A stretch of DNA of 27,382 nucleotides, taken from positions 1 through 27,382 of the forward strand of contig URKA01000039.1 in assembly GCA_900548345.1 (NCBI GenBank), written 5' to 3'. Under the pieces are notes generated by a model. The model saw only the letters and a program-made list of their open reading frames with translations, made no database searches and was not told where the DNA came from. The stretch is from an uncultured Paraprevotella sp. (GTDB taxonomy: Bacteria > Bacteroidota > Bacteroidia > Bacteroidales > Bacteroidaceae). Shown piece after piece: positions 8,499 through 14,813 of the stretch. The position numbers and the translations under genes are program-made. Every line of letters begins with the position of its first letter. The stretch's first letter is position 1.

Positions 8499-9731
8499 TT
8501 ATCCGAAAAAGAGGTAAGCCACTCCGATAGCCGCCAGCATGCCGGAAAAGTCGGCCAGCAGGCCGCAGGTGACGGCGTGGCGCGTATACTTCACACCCAC
8601 GCTGCCGAAATACACGGCCAGGATGTAGAATGTGGTGTCGGTGGACCCTTGGAACAGACAGCTCAGGCGGCCTACAAACGAGTCGGCACCGTAGGTCTGC
8701 ATCGCATCCACCATCATTCCCCTGGCACCGCTACCGCTCAACGGGCGCATCAGGGCGGTGGGAAGGGCATTCACAAAATCGGCATCACCGCCTAAGGCGG
8801 TCACCAAGGAAGAGATGCCTCCGGTGACGACATCCATCGCACCCGAAGTGCGGAATACGCCGATGGCCACCAGTATGGCCACCAGGTAGGGAATGATGCG
8901 CACTGCCGTGCTGAAACCGTCCTTGGCCCCGTCGACAAAGGCATCGTATACATTGACTTTGCGGCGTACACCCGCCGCGATGAAGGCGATGATGACGGAA
9001 AACAGCAGTACATTGGCCACCGTCGTGCTCCACAGGCTCATGCTTTCCTTGTCCATACAGATGAAGGCCCATGTCAGGGCCGAGATGCACACGCATGCCC
9101 CGCCGAGCGTCAGCAGGATGGTGCGGTTGAACAGGTTGATGCGCTGGTACAGGCTGGTGACGATGATGCCGACCAACGTCGAGACGAATGTGGCCAGCAA
9201 CAGGGGCAGGAACACGTCGGTAGGCTGTGCGGCCCCCATCTGTGCGCGATATACCATGATGCCTACCGGAATGACGGACAGTCCGGAAGTGTTCAGCACA
9301 AGAAACATAATCATGGCGTTTGTGGCCGTGTCTTTTTTCGGGTTCAGTTCTTGCAGGCCCTCCATGGCTTTCAGGCCGAGCGGCGTGGCCGCATTGTCGA
9401 GTCCCAGCAGATTGGCCGAGATGTTCATGAAGATGTTGCCGATGACCGGATGATTGCGCGGGATTTCGGGAAACAGTTTGCAGAATAGCGGGCTGAGCCG
9501 GCGGGACAAGGCATCCACAAGGCCACCCCTTTCGCCGATTTTCATGATGCCCATCCACAGGGAGAGCACACCGGTGAGTCCTAAGGAAATCTCGAAGGCT
9601 GTTTTGGCCGAGTCGAATGTGGAATTCATGATGGCGGGAAAAATCCCGGTATCGCTCATGAATACCAGTCTGACCGCGGCAATCAGGAACGCAATGCCGA
9701 AAAAGGCAATCCAAATGTAGTTCAGCACCAT
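8499..9731 (-). CDS. Fused spore maturation protein SpmA/SpmB-like (two nucleoside-recognition/Gate domains)
   Basis: Integral membrane protein of 410 residues formed from two tandem Gate (nucleoside recognition) domains. The N-terminal half resembles SpmA: a MGIMKIGERGG segment, then a stretch ending GLDNAATPLGLKAM near residues 110-125. The C-terminal half resembles SpmB: DGAKDGFSTAVRIIPYLVA, PLSGSGARGMMVDA and GSTDTTFYILAVYFG. In Firmicutes the separate proteins act in spore core dehydration. Bacteroidetes do not sporulate, so the role here must be different, probably transport, and is unknown. It has its own -7 box, divergent from ruvB, and leads the operon with the lysine exporter. Confidence 0.88.
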   Translation of the reverse strand: MVLNYIWIAFFGIAFLIAAVRLVFMSDTGIFPAIMNSTFDSAKTAFEISLGLTGVLSLWMGIMKIGERGGLVDALSRRLSPLFCKLFPEIPRNHPVIGNIFMNISANLLGLDNAATPLGLKAMEGLQELNPKKDTATNAMIMFLVLNTSGLSVIPVGIMVYRAQMGAAQPTDVFLPLLLATFVSTLVGIIVTSLYQRINLFNRTILLTLGGACVCISALTWAFICMDKESMSLWSTTVANVLLFSVIIAFIAAGVRRKVNVYDAFVDGAKDGFSTAVRIIPYLVAILVAIGVFRTSGAMDVVTGGISSLVTALGGDADFVNALPTALMRPLSGSGARGMMVDAMQTYGADSFVGRLSCLFQGSTDTTFYILAVYFGSVGVKYTRHAVTCGLLADFSGMLAAIGVAYLFFG

Positions 9732-9753
9732 AAGGAATACAGGTTTATGTCTG

Positions 9754-9761
9754 CAAAATTA
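9754..9761 (-). promoter_or_regulatory. spmAB-like/lysO operon promoter, -7 box
   Basis: The minus strand reads TAATTTTG, a perfect TAnnTTTG box, 22 nt before the ATG at 9731. It is arranged back to back with the ruvB box at 9805-9812. No clear -33 box is present. Confidence 0.6.
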
Positions 9762-9804
9762 GAGAAAAAAAGATTAGCATCCCCTTTTTATGCTGAAAAG
9801 ATGC

Positions 9805-9812
9805 TATCTTTG
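9805..9812 (+). promoter_or_regulatory. ruvB promoter, -7 box
   Basis: TATCTTTG is a perfect TAnnTTTG match ending only 5 nt before the ruvB ATG at 9818. Transcription would start at or within a few bases of the ATG, implying a leaderless or nearly leaderless mRNA. The -33 region is only T-rich. Confidence 0.55.
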
Positions 9813-9817
9813 TGCGA

Positions 9818-10852
9818 ATGGAAGAACAGTTTGACATACATCAGCCGCAGCTGTCGTCTGCGGAGCGTGACTTCGAGAATGCCTTGCGTCCTCTGCGTTT
9901 CGATGATTTCAGCGGACAGTTGAAGGTGGTCGACAACCTGAAGGTTTTTGTCGAGGCGGCCAAGTACCGTGGAGAACCCCTCGACCACACGCTGTTGCAC
10001 GGTCCGCCGGGGTTGGGCAAGACCACACTGAGCAACATCATCGCCAATGAATTGGGCGTGGGGTTCAAGGTGACTTCCGGTCCGGTGCTGGACAAACCGG
10101 GCGACTTGGCCGGTATTCTCACCTCCTTGGAACCGAACGATGTGCTTTTCATTGATGAAATCCACCGGCTGAGTCCTGTAGTGGAGGAGTATCTGTACTC
10201 GGCCATGGAGGATTACCGCATCGACATCATGATAGACAAAGGCCCCTCGGCGCGCAGCATACAGATAGACCTGAACCCGTTCACCCTTGTAGGGGCCACT
10301 ACACGAAGCGGACTGTTGACCGCTCCGCTTCGTGCGCGTTTCGGTATCAACCTGCATCTGGAATACTATGATGCCCAAGTGTTGTCCCGTATCATCGAAC
10401 GTTCGGCCCATATCCTTGCGGTGCCCGTGGAGCACGATGCGGCCGGGGAGATTGCCGGGCGCAGCCGCGGCACGCCGCGTATCGCGAACGCCTTGTTGCG
10501 CCGCGTGCGTGATTTCGCCCAAGTAAGGGGCAACGGAAAAATCGATATGGGAATAGCCCGGTATGCACTTGAAGCCCTGAATATAGACAAACACGGACTG
10601 GACGAAATCGACAACAAGATTCTGCTGACGATTATCGACAAGTTCAAAGGCGGGCCGGTGGGTGTGTCTACCATAGCCACGGCCATAGGAGAAGATGCCG
10701 GCACGGTAGAGGAGGTGTACGAACCTTTCCTGATTAAAGAGGGGTTCATCAAGCGTACCCCCCGCGGACGCGAAGTGACCGAGCTGGCCTATAAACATCT
10801 GGGACGCAGCATGTATGCGGAAACATTGCAGGGCCGGTTGTTCGACGACTGA
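9818..10852 (+). CDS. ruvB: Holliday junction branch migration DNA helicase RuvB
   Basis: AAA+ hexameric motor that, with RuvA, drives branch migration of Holliday junctions in recombinational repair. From the ATG at 9818 it is 344 residues; an in-frame GTG two codons upstream falls on the last base of the -7 box and is unlikely. Visible motifs are Walker A GPPGLGKTT (62-70), Walker B LFIDEIHR (110-117), the RuvB-specific segment LVGATTRSGLLTAPLRARFG (158-177), the sensor/arginine-finger region RSRGTPRIAN, and a C-terminal winged helix ending YKHLGR. The N-terminal PLRFDDFSGQ is a standard RuvB start. ybeY begins 14 bp downstream in the same direction, so the two are probably co-transcribed. 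No ruvA or ruvC is in the window. Confidence 0.97.
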   Translation: MEEQFDIHQPQLSSAERDFENALRPLRFDDFSGQLKVVDNLKVFVEAAKYRGEPLDHTLLHGPPGLGKTTLSNIIANELGVGFKVTSGPVLDKPGDLAGILTSLEPNDVLFIDEIHRLSPVVEEYLYSAMEDYRIDIMIDKGPSARSIQIDLNPFTLVGATTRSGLLTAPLRARFGINLHLEYYDAQVLSRIIERSAHILAVPVEHDAAGEIAGRSRGTPRIANALLRRVRDFAQVRGNGKIDMGIARYALEALNIDKHGLDEIDNKILLTIIDKFKGGPVGVSTIATAIGEDAGTVEEVYEPFLIKEGFIKRTPRGREVTELAYKHLGRSMYAETLQGRLFDD

Positions 10853-10866
10853 AAAAAACGAAAGAT

Positions 10867-11295
10867 ATGATCACATACAATGTAGACGGCGTGCGTATGC
10901 CGAAAATCAGGAAGCGGGAAAATTCCGCATGGGTGAAAGCCGTGGCTGCCGCATACGGCAAGAAGGCAGGTGATATAGCCTATATATTCGTGAACGATGA
11001 AAAGATTCTGGAGGTGAACCGCCAATACCTGCAACATGACTATTATACGGACATCATCACCTTTGACTATTCCGAAGGGGATGTGATTTCCGGGGATTTG
11101 TTCATCAGCCTGGATACGGTGCGCACCAATGCCGAGCAGGTCGGCGCGACTTATGAACAGGAACTGAACCGTGTCATCATCCACGGCATCCTGCATCTTT
11201 GCGGCATCAACGACAAAGGCCCCGGCGAACGTGAAGTCATGGAGGCCGAAGAAAACAAGGCGCTTGCCCTGCGCGAATCGCTCCTGCAGGCGTGA
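10867..11295 (+). CDS. ybeY: Endoribonuclease YbeY (16S rRNA 3' maturation)
   Basis: Zinc-dependent single-strand endoribonuclease of 142 residues, involved in 16S rRNA 3' end maturation and ribosome quality control. The core contains YTDIITFDY (near 60-68), equivalent to the usual TDVLSF, and the metal motif HGILHLCGIND (106-116). His106 and His110 are the first two ligands. The third position, His in E. coli YbeY, is Asp116 here, followed by K117. I recall this His-to-Asp change from other Bacteroidetes YbeY proteins, and Asp is a known third ligand in related zincin folds, so the enzyme is probably active. It lies 14 bp after ruvB and ends at a strong hairpin. Confidence 0.93.
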   Translation: MITYNVDGVRMPKIRKRENSAWVKAVAAAYGKKAGDIAYIFVNDEKILEVNRQYLQHDYYTDIITFDYSEGDVISGDLFISLDTVRTNAEQVGATYEQELNRVIIHGILHLCGINDKGPGEREVMEAEENKALALRESLLQA

Positions 11296-11316
11296 TGTCC
11301 GGCCTGCAGCATGTGA

Positions 11317-11361
11317 AAATGGCACACAGAGAAAATATCTTTCTTCCTCTGTGTGCCATTT
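11317..11361. terminator. Bidirectional terminator between ybeY and the RNA helicase gene
   Basis: A perfect 15-bp inverted repeat (AAATGGCACACAGAG at 11317-11331, its complement at 11347-11361) has a 15-nt loop. It lies 21 bp past the ybeY stop codon and 13 bp past the helicase stop codon on the opposite strand. A/T-rich stem ends supply short T-runs in both directions. Confidence 0.8.
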
Positions 11362-11374
11362 CTCATTTTGAGGG

Positions 11375-13324
11375 CTATTTCTTAGGATAGCGGCGTGCCC
11401 AGCCTTCTTCCGAGAAGTCCGGTTCGTCGCCTTTCAGGTCTCCGGAGCCTTTCGGTTCAAAGAATTGCTTCCAGTCATCCTGGGTGTATTTCTTTCCGCG
11501 TGGTGACGTATATCCTCTTTCCTCGCGGCTCGGCTTAGCCGGTTTCTTGTTCTTTCCGTGTTCCTGTTTTCCACCGGCTTTCCCGTCCTTGCGTGATTCG
11601 GCCATATCGGCTTTCCCGTCACGGCCTTTTTCCTTGCGTCCGCCGGCGGGCTTTCCGGCACGCACACGGCGTTTATCGCCCTGGCTTCTGTCGTTACCGT
11701 GTGTTTCTCCCGCAGATACCTCTACGGTAACTTTCCGTCCTTTCATCAGCAGGCCGGACAGGGCGCGAATCACACGGTCGCTTTCCTCCTCGGCCACCTC
11801 AAAGAAAGAAAAGTTCTTCATCAGGTCGATACGTCCGATTTCCACTTTCCCGTGCACATGGTCGTTCACAAGTTTCATCACTTCTTTGGCATAAAAACCG
11901 TCCACTTTGCCTAAGTTGATGAACAGGCGCGTGTAACCCTCTTCGGCATCCCGTCCGCTCTTGCGTTTGCCTTTTTCTTTTTGTGCCTTTCTGTCGGCCG
12001 GTTCTTCGATTTCAGGTGCATTGGCATAATACTGGAGGAAACGTCCGAACTCACGGCTTACTACCCGTTTGATTAAGTCTTCCTTGTCGAGCCAATCCAG
12101 TTTGCGGAAGATTTCCGGAAGGAACTGTTCGATTTCTTCTTCGTCCACCTCCACACGCTCAATGTCATCGATGACCTTATACAGTTGTTTGGCACAAATT
12201 TCCTTTCCGCTCGGCAGTTCGCCTTTCACGAATTCTTTCCCGATGGTTTTCTCCACTTCGCGCACTTTCGCCTTTTCGCGGGTGTGAATGATGCAGATGC
12301 TCGTACCTTTCTTTCCGGCACGCCCTGTACGTCCGCTCCGGTGTGTGTAGTTCTCCGTATCGTCAGGCATGCCGTAGTTGATGACATGTGTCAGGTCTTC
12401 CACATCGAGCCCGCGGGCCGCCACATCGGTGGCCACCAGAAACTGTATGCGGTGCTGGCGGAATTTCTGCATGGTCAGGTCGCGTTGTTGCTGTGACAGG
12501 TCTCCATGCAGCGCATCGGCGTTGTAACCGTCCTGAATCAGCTTGTCGGCCACTTCCTGTGTCTCCATGCGGGTGCGACAGAATATGATGGCGAAAATCT
12601 TGGGATAATAATCCACGATGCGTTTCAACGCAAGGTATTTGTCACGGGCATGCACTAAATAATACACATGGTTTACTGTCTCCGCCCCTTCGTTGCGCGA
12701 CCCTACGACAATTTCTTTGGCATCGCGCAGGTATTTCTTGGAGATGCGCTCTATCTCGCGGCTCATGGTGGCGGAGAACAGCAGGGTGTTATGTTCTTCC
12801 GGAACTCCGGCTAAAATGGTGTCGATGCTTTCCGAGAAGCCCATGGACAGCATTTCATCGGCTTCATCGAGCACTACGTTGCAGACATGGGTCAATGATG
12901 CCGCGCCGCGTTCCATCAGGTCTATCAGACGACCCGGAGTGGCGACAATCACTTGAACACCGCGTTTCAGTGCACGGATTTGTGTCTCGATGTTCGTCCC
13001 GCCGTAAACCGGCAATACACGGATGCCGGGCAGATACTTGGAATAATTTTCCAAATCGTCTGCTATTTGCAGACAAAGTTCGCGCGTAGGACTTAAAATC
13101 AGTGCCTGTGTATCCGCGCGTGAGGCGTCTATTTTCTGTAACACGGGCAAACCGTATGCGGCAGTCTTGCCTGTACCGGTCTGTGCCAGTGCCACTACAT
13201 CATTATTTACTCCCAATAAAAAAGGAATCACTTCTTCTTGTACCGGCATCGGGTGTTCATAACCCATCTCTTCAATGGCTTGCCGAATGTTTCCATTCAC
13301 GCCGAGCTCTTCAAATGTCTTCAA
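11375..13324 (-). CDS. deaD: DEAD-box ATP-dependent RNA helicase with DbpA-type RNA-binding domain
   Basis: ATP-dependent RNA helicase of the DeaD/CsdA type, expected to act in ribosome assembly, cold adaptation or RNA turnover. Helicase motifs are all present: F4 and the Q motif around PMPVQEE, AQTGTGKT (47-54), PTRELC (79-84), TPGRLIDL (129-136), DEAD (153-156), SAT (184-186), then RGLD and HRSGRTGRAG. A C-terminal DbpA/CsdA RNA-binding domain begins at YTRLFINLGKVDGFYAKEV and is followed by a lysine/arginine/glycine-rich disordered tail ending GWARRYPKK. The length, 649 residues, fits DeaD. The first codon is TTG (13322-13324): an in-frame stop lies seven codons upstream, the next ATG (residue 20) would remove F4 of the Q motif, and the -7 box is 26 nt away. 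Confidence 0.93.
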   Translation of the reverse strand: MKTFEELGVNGNIRQAIEEMGYEHPMPVQEEVIPFLLGVNNDVVALAQTGTGKTAAYGLPVLQKIDASRADTQALILSPTRELCLQIADDLENYSKYLPGIRVLPVYGGTNIETQIRALKRGVQVIVATPGRLIDLMERGAASLTHVCNVVLDEADEMLSMGFSESIDTILAGVPEEHNTLLFSATMSREIERISKKYLRDAKEIVVGSRNEGAETVNHVYYLVHARDKYLALKRIVDYYPKIFAIIFCRTRMETQEVADKLIQDGYNADALHGDLSQQQRDLTMQKFRQHRIQFLVATDVAARGLDVEDLTHVINYGMPDDTENYTHRSGRTGRAGKKGTSICIIHTREKAKVREVEKTIGKEFVKGELPSGKEICAKQLYKVIDDIERVEVDEEEIEQFLPEIFRKLDWLDKEDLIKRVVSREFGRFLQYYANAPEIEEPADRKAQKEKGKRKSGRDAEEGYTRLFINLGKVDGFYAKEVMKLVNDHVHGKVEIGRIDLMKNFSFFEVAEEESDRVIRALSGLLMKGRKVTVEVSAGETHGNDRSQGDKRRVRAGKPAGGRKEKGRDGKADMAESRKDGKAGGKQEHGKNKKPAKPSREERGYTSPRGKKYTQDDWKQFFEPKGSGDLKGDEPDFSEEGWARRYPKK

Positions 13325-13350
13325 AATTGTAGTTTTTGATTTTTAATGTG

Positions 13351-13358
13351 CAAAGGTA
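13351..13358 (-). promoter_or_regulatory. RNA helicase promoter, -7 box
   Basis: The minus strand reads TACCTTTG, a perfect TAnnTTTG match, 26 nt before the proposed TTG start codon. The spacing agrees with other genes here and supports that start. Confidence 0.6.
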
Positions 13359-13445
13359 GTATTTTCATATGACTTATGAGGCGGAAAAGATAAAAACGCG
13401 TTCTCCTTTGCGAAAAAATTTCTGTTCGGGGTAGAGTATAAATGA

Positions 13446-13471
13446 AAAGCCGGACTTGAAAGCCCGGCCTT
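13446..13471 (-). terminator. rpsT terminator
   Basis: On the minus strand GCCGG and CCGGC arms (13464-13468 and 13449-13453), extended by flanking G.T and A.T pairs, form a GC-rich hairpin followed by TTTT. It lies about 20 nt past the rpsT stop codon. Confidence 0.7.
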
Positions 13472-13491
13472 GTATTTATATCTTGTTGTGT

Positions 13492-13746
13492 TTATGCCAA
13501 CTTGCTGATATAGACAGCTAACTTCGATTTCAAGTTGGCAGCCTTGTTCTTGTGGATGATGTTCACCTTTGCCAATTTGTCCAACATCTTCTGTACACTG
13601 GGATACATCGCTGTAGCCTCAGCTTTGTCTGTCGTTGCGCGGAGCTTACGAACAGCATTACGCATGGTCTTCGCGTAATATCTATTGTGGAGTCTTCTTC
13701 TTTCCTCCTGACGTATTCTCTTTAATGCAGATTTATGATTTGCCAT
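13492..13746 (-). CDS. rpsT: 30S ribosomal protein S20
   Basis: Small basic protein of 84 residues that binds 16S rRNA early in 30S assembly. It starts MANHKSALKRIRQEERRRLHN, the standard S20 opening (ANhKSAlKR), and has the conserved C-terminal HKNKAANLKSKL segment that forms the long helix. The length fits the family. It lies 30 bp downstream of tRNA-Glu on the same strand with no promoter-like box in between, so both are probably made from the promoter at 13928-13958. A hairpin terminator follows. Confidence 0.97.
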   Translation of the reverse strand: MANHKSALKRIRQEERRRLHNRYYAKTMRNAVRKLRATTDKAEATAMYPSVQKMLDKLAKVNIIHKNKAANLKSKLAVYISKLA

Positions 13747-13776
13747 TTCTCTTTTAAAATAATTCGTTTAACTTTG

Positions 13777-13848
13777 TAGTCCCTAGGAGAGTCGAACTCC
13801 TCTTTAGAGAATGAAAATCTCTCGTCCTAACCGATAGACGAAGGGACC
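13777..13848 (-). tRNA. tRNA-Glu (anticodon UUC)
   Basis: The minus strand folds into a full cloverleaf: acceptor GGTCCCT/AGGGACT, D-stem GTCT/GGAC, anticodon stem AGAGA/TCTCT with loop TTTTCAT (anticodon TTC), a four-base variable loop, and T-stem AGGAG/CTCCT with loop TTCGACT. The discriminator is A at 13777. The 3' CCA is not encoded (CAA follows), so it must be added after transcription. The first acceptor pair is G1.U72, a wobble. The gene lies upstream of rpsT in the same unit. Confidence 0.95.
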
Positions 13849-13927
13849 TTTTGTTTTTGGCTTTCGCCGCGCTTTGAAAAACCGCCTTCTTTTTCTTTGT
13901 CGGAGGCTACCGTTTTCGTTTGCGATG

Positions 13928-13958
13928 CAAAGGTAGAGCTTTTTATCTTATTGGCAAA
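13928..13958 (-). promoter_or_regulatory. tRNA-Glu/rpsT promoter (-33 and -7)
   Basis: The minus strand has TTTG (13955-13958), a 19-nt spacer and TACCTTTG (13928-13935). Both elements match the Bacteroides TTTG-N19-TAnnTTTG promoter, making this one of the two best promoter matches in the window. It would transcribe tRNA-Glu and rpsT with a leader of about 75 nt. Confidence 0.8.
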
Positions 13959-13995
13959 ATAAATGAGACATATTTTTCATGAAAAACGCATTTTT

Positions 13996-14027
13996 TTTGT
14001 TTTTTGCCCCGATTTCAGTTAGTTTTG
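13996..14027 (+). promoter_or_regulatory. recO promoter (-33 and -7)
   Basis: TTTG at 13996-13999, a 20-nt spacer and TAGTTTTG at 14020-14027 fit the Bacteroides promoter consensus. The -7 box ends 28 nt before the recO ATG. Confidence 0.7.
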
Positions 14028-14055
14028 TCTAATTTTAGTTCTCAAAATCTCGTTT

Positions 14056-14781
14056 ATGCAGGAGAAAACTTGTGGTGTGGTGTTGCGCACGGTAAAATAT
14101 GGCGATAATACTTTGATTGCGGATGTGTATACGGAGACCAGGGGAACGGTGTCGTTTGCGGTAAAACTGCCCCGGTCGCGCAAATCGTCCTTGCGTGGGG
14201 TCATGTTTCGTCCGCTTTCGGTGCTGGAAATTGACTTCGAGTATCGGCTCCGGACGGGATTACAGCGTATATCCGATGTGCGTTTTGCCTATGCTTATAC
14301 ATCGTTGCCTTATCATCCTTATAAGGCATCAATTGCCTTGTTCCTTTCCGAGTTTTTATGCCGGGTGCTGAAGAATGAGTCTGAGAATGCGCCGTTGTTT
14401 GCCTATCTGACCTATTCACTGCAGTGGCTGGATGCTGCGGAACGTGCCTTTTCCAATTTTCATTTGGTGTTCATTACCCGTCTGACGCGCTTTTTAGGAT
14501 TCTATCCCAATGTGGAAGATTATCATGCAGGGGATTTCTTTGATATGCAAAACGCCTGTTTCGTCTCTTCTCCGCCGGGACATCATGCTTTTTTGCGTCC
14601 CGATGAGGCAGCGGTAATTCCTTTGTTTATGAGAATGAACTACGATTCCATGCGTTTTTTTGTCATGAACCGTCGCGACCGTGACCGTTACGTAGAGGTG
14701 CTCAACGACTATTATCGCCTTCATGTGCCGGAGTTTCCGGAATTGAAGTCTCTCGATGTTTTAAAGGAGGTTTTCTCGTGA
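14056..14781 (+). CDS. recO: DNA repair protein RecO
   Basis: Recombination mediator that, with RecR, loads RecA on SSB-coated single-stranded DNA. The 241-residue protein has the N-terminal OB-fold pattern of RecO: a GVVLRTVKYGDNTLIADVYT segment, then GTVSFAVKLPRSRKS, where the KLPRS stretch replaces the usual KGARR. A helical domain follows with FLSEFLCRVL and the TRLTRFLGFYPN segment characteristic of RecO. The zinc-binding cysteines found in some RecO proteins are absent, which is usual for this group as I recall it. It has its own promoter. The next gene, a membrane AraC-type regulator, starts 32 bp downstream on the same strand, so read-through is possible. Confidence 0.92.
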   Translation: MQEKTCGVVLRTVKYGDNTLIADVYTETRGTVSFAVKLPRSRKSSLRGVMFRPLSVLEIDFEYRLRTGLQRISDVRFAYAYTSLPYHPYKASIALFLSEFLCRVLKNESENAPLFAYLTYSLQWLDAAERAFSNFHLVFITRLTRFLGFYPNVEDYHAGDFFDMQNACFVSSPPGHHAFLRPDEAAVIPLFMRMNYDSMRFFVMNRRDRDRYVEVLNDYYRLHVPEFPELKSLDVLKEVFS

Positions 14782-14799
14782 GTTATTGTTTTTTTTGCT

Positions 14800-14807
14800 T
14801 AATTTTG
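14800..14807 (+). promoter_or_regulatory. Possible promoter of the membrane AraC regulator, -7 box
   Basis: TAATTTTG is a perfect TAnnTTTG match, but it ends only 6 nt before the annotated ATG at 14814. If used it would give a leaderless mRNA. The -33 region is weak. Confidence 0.45.
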
Positions 14808-14813
14808 TAGGAT

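Noticed and set aside
9788..10798. Open frame of 336 codons on the minus strand opposite ruvB
   Set aside because: Entirely antisense to RuvB and without recognisable motifs.
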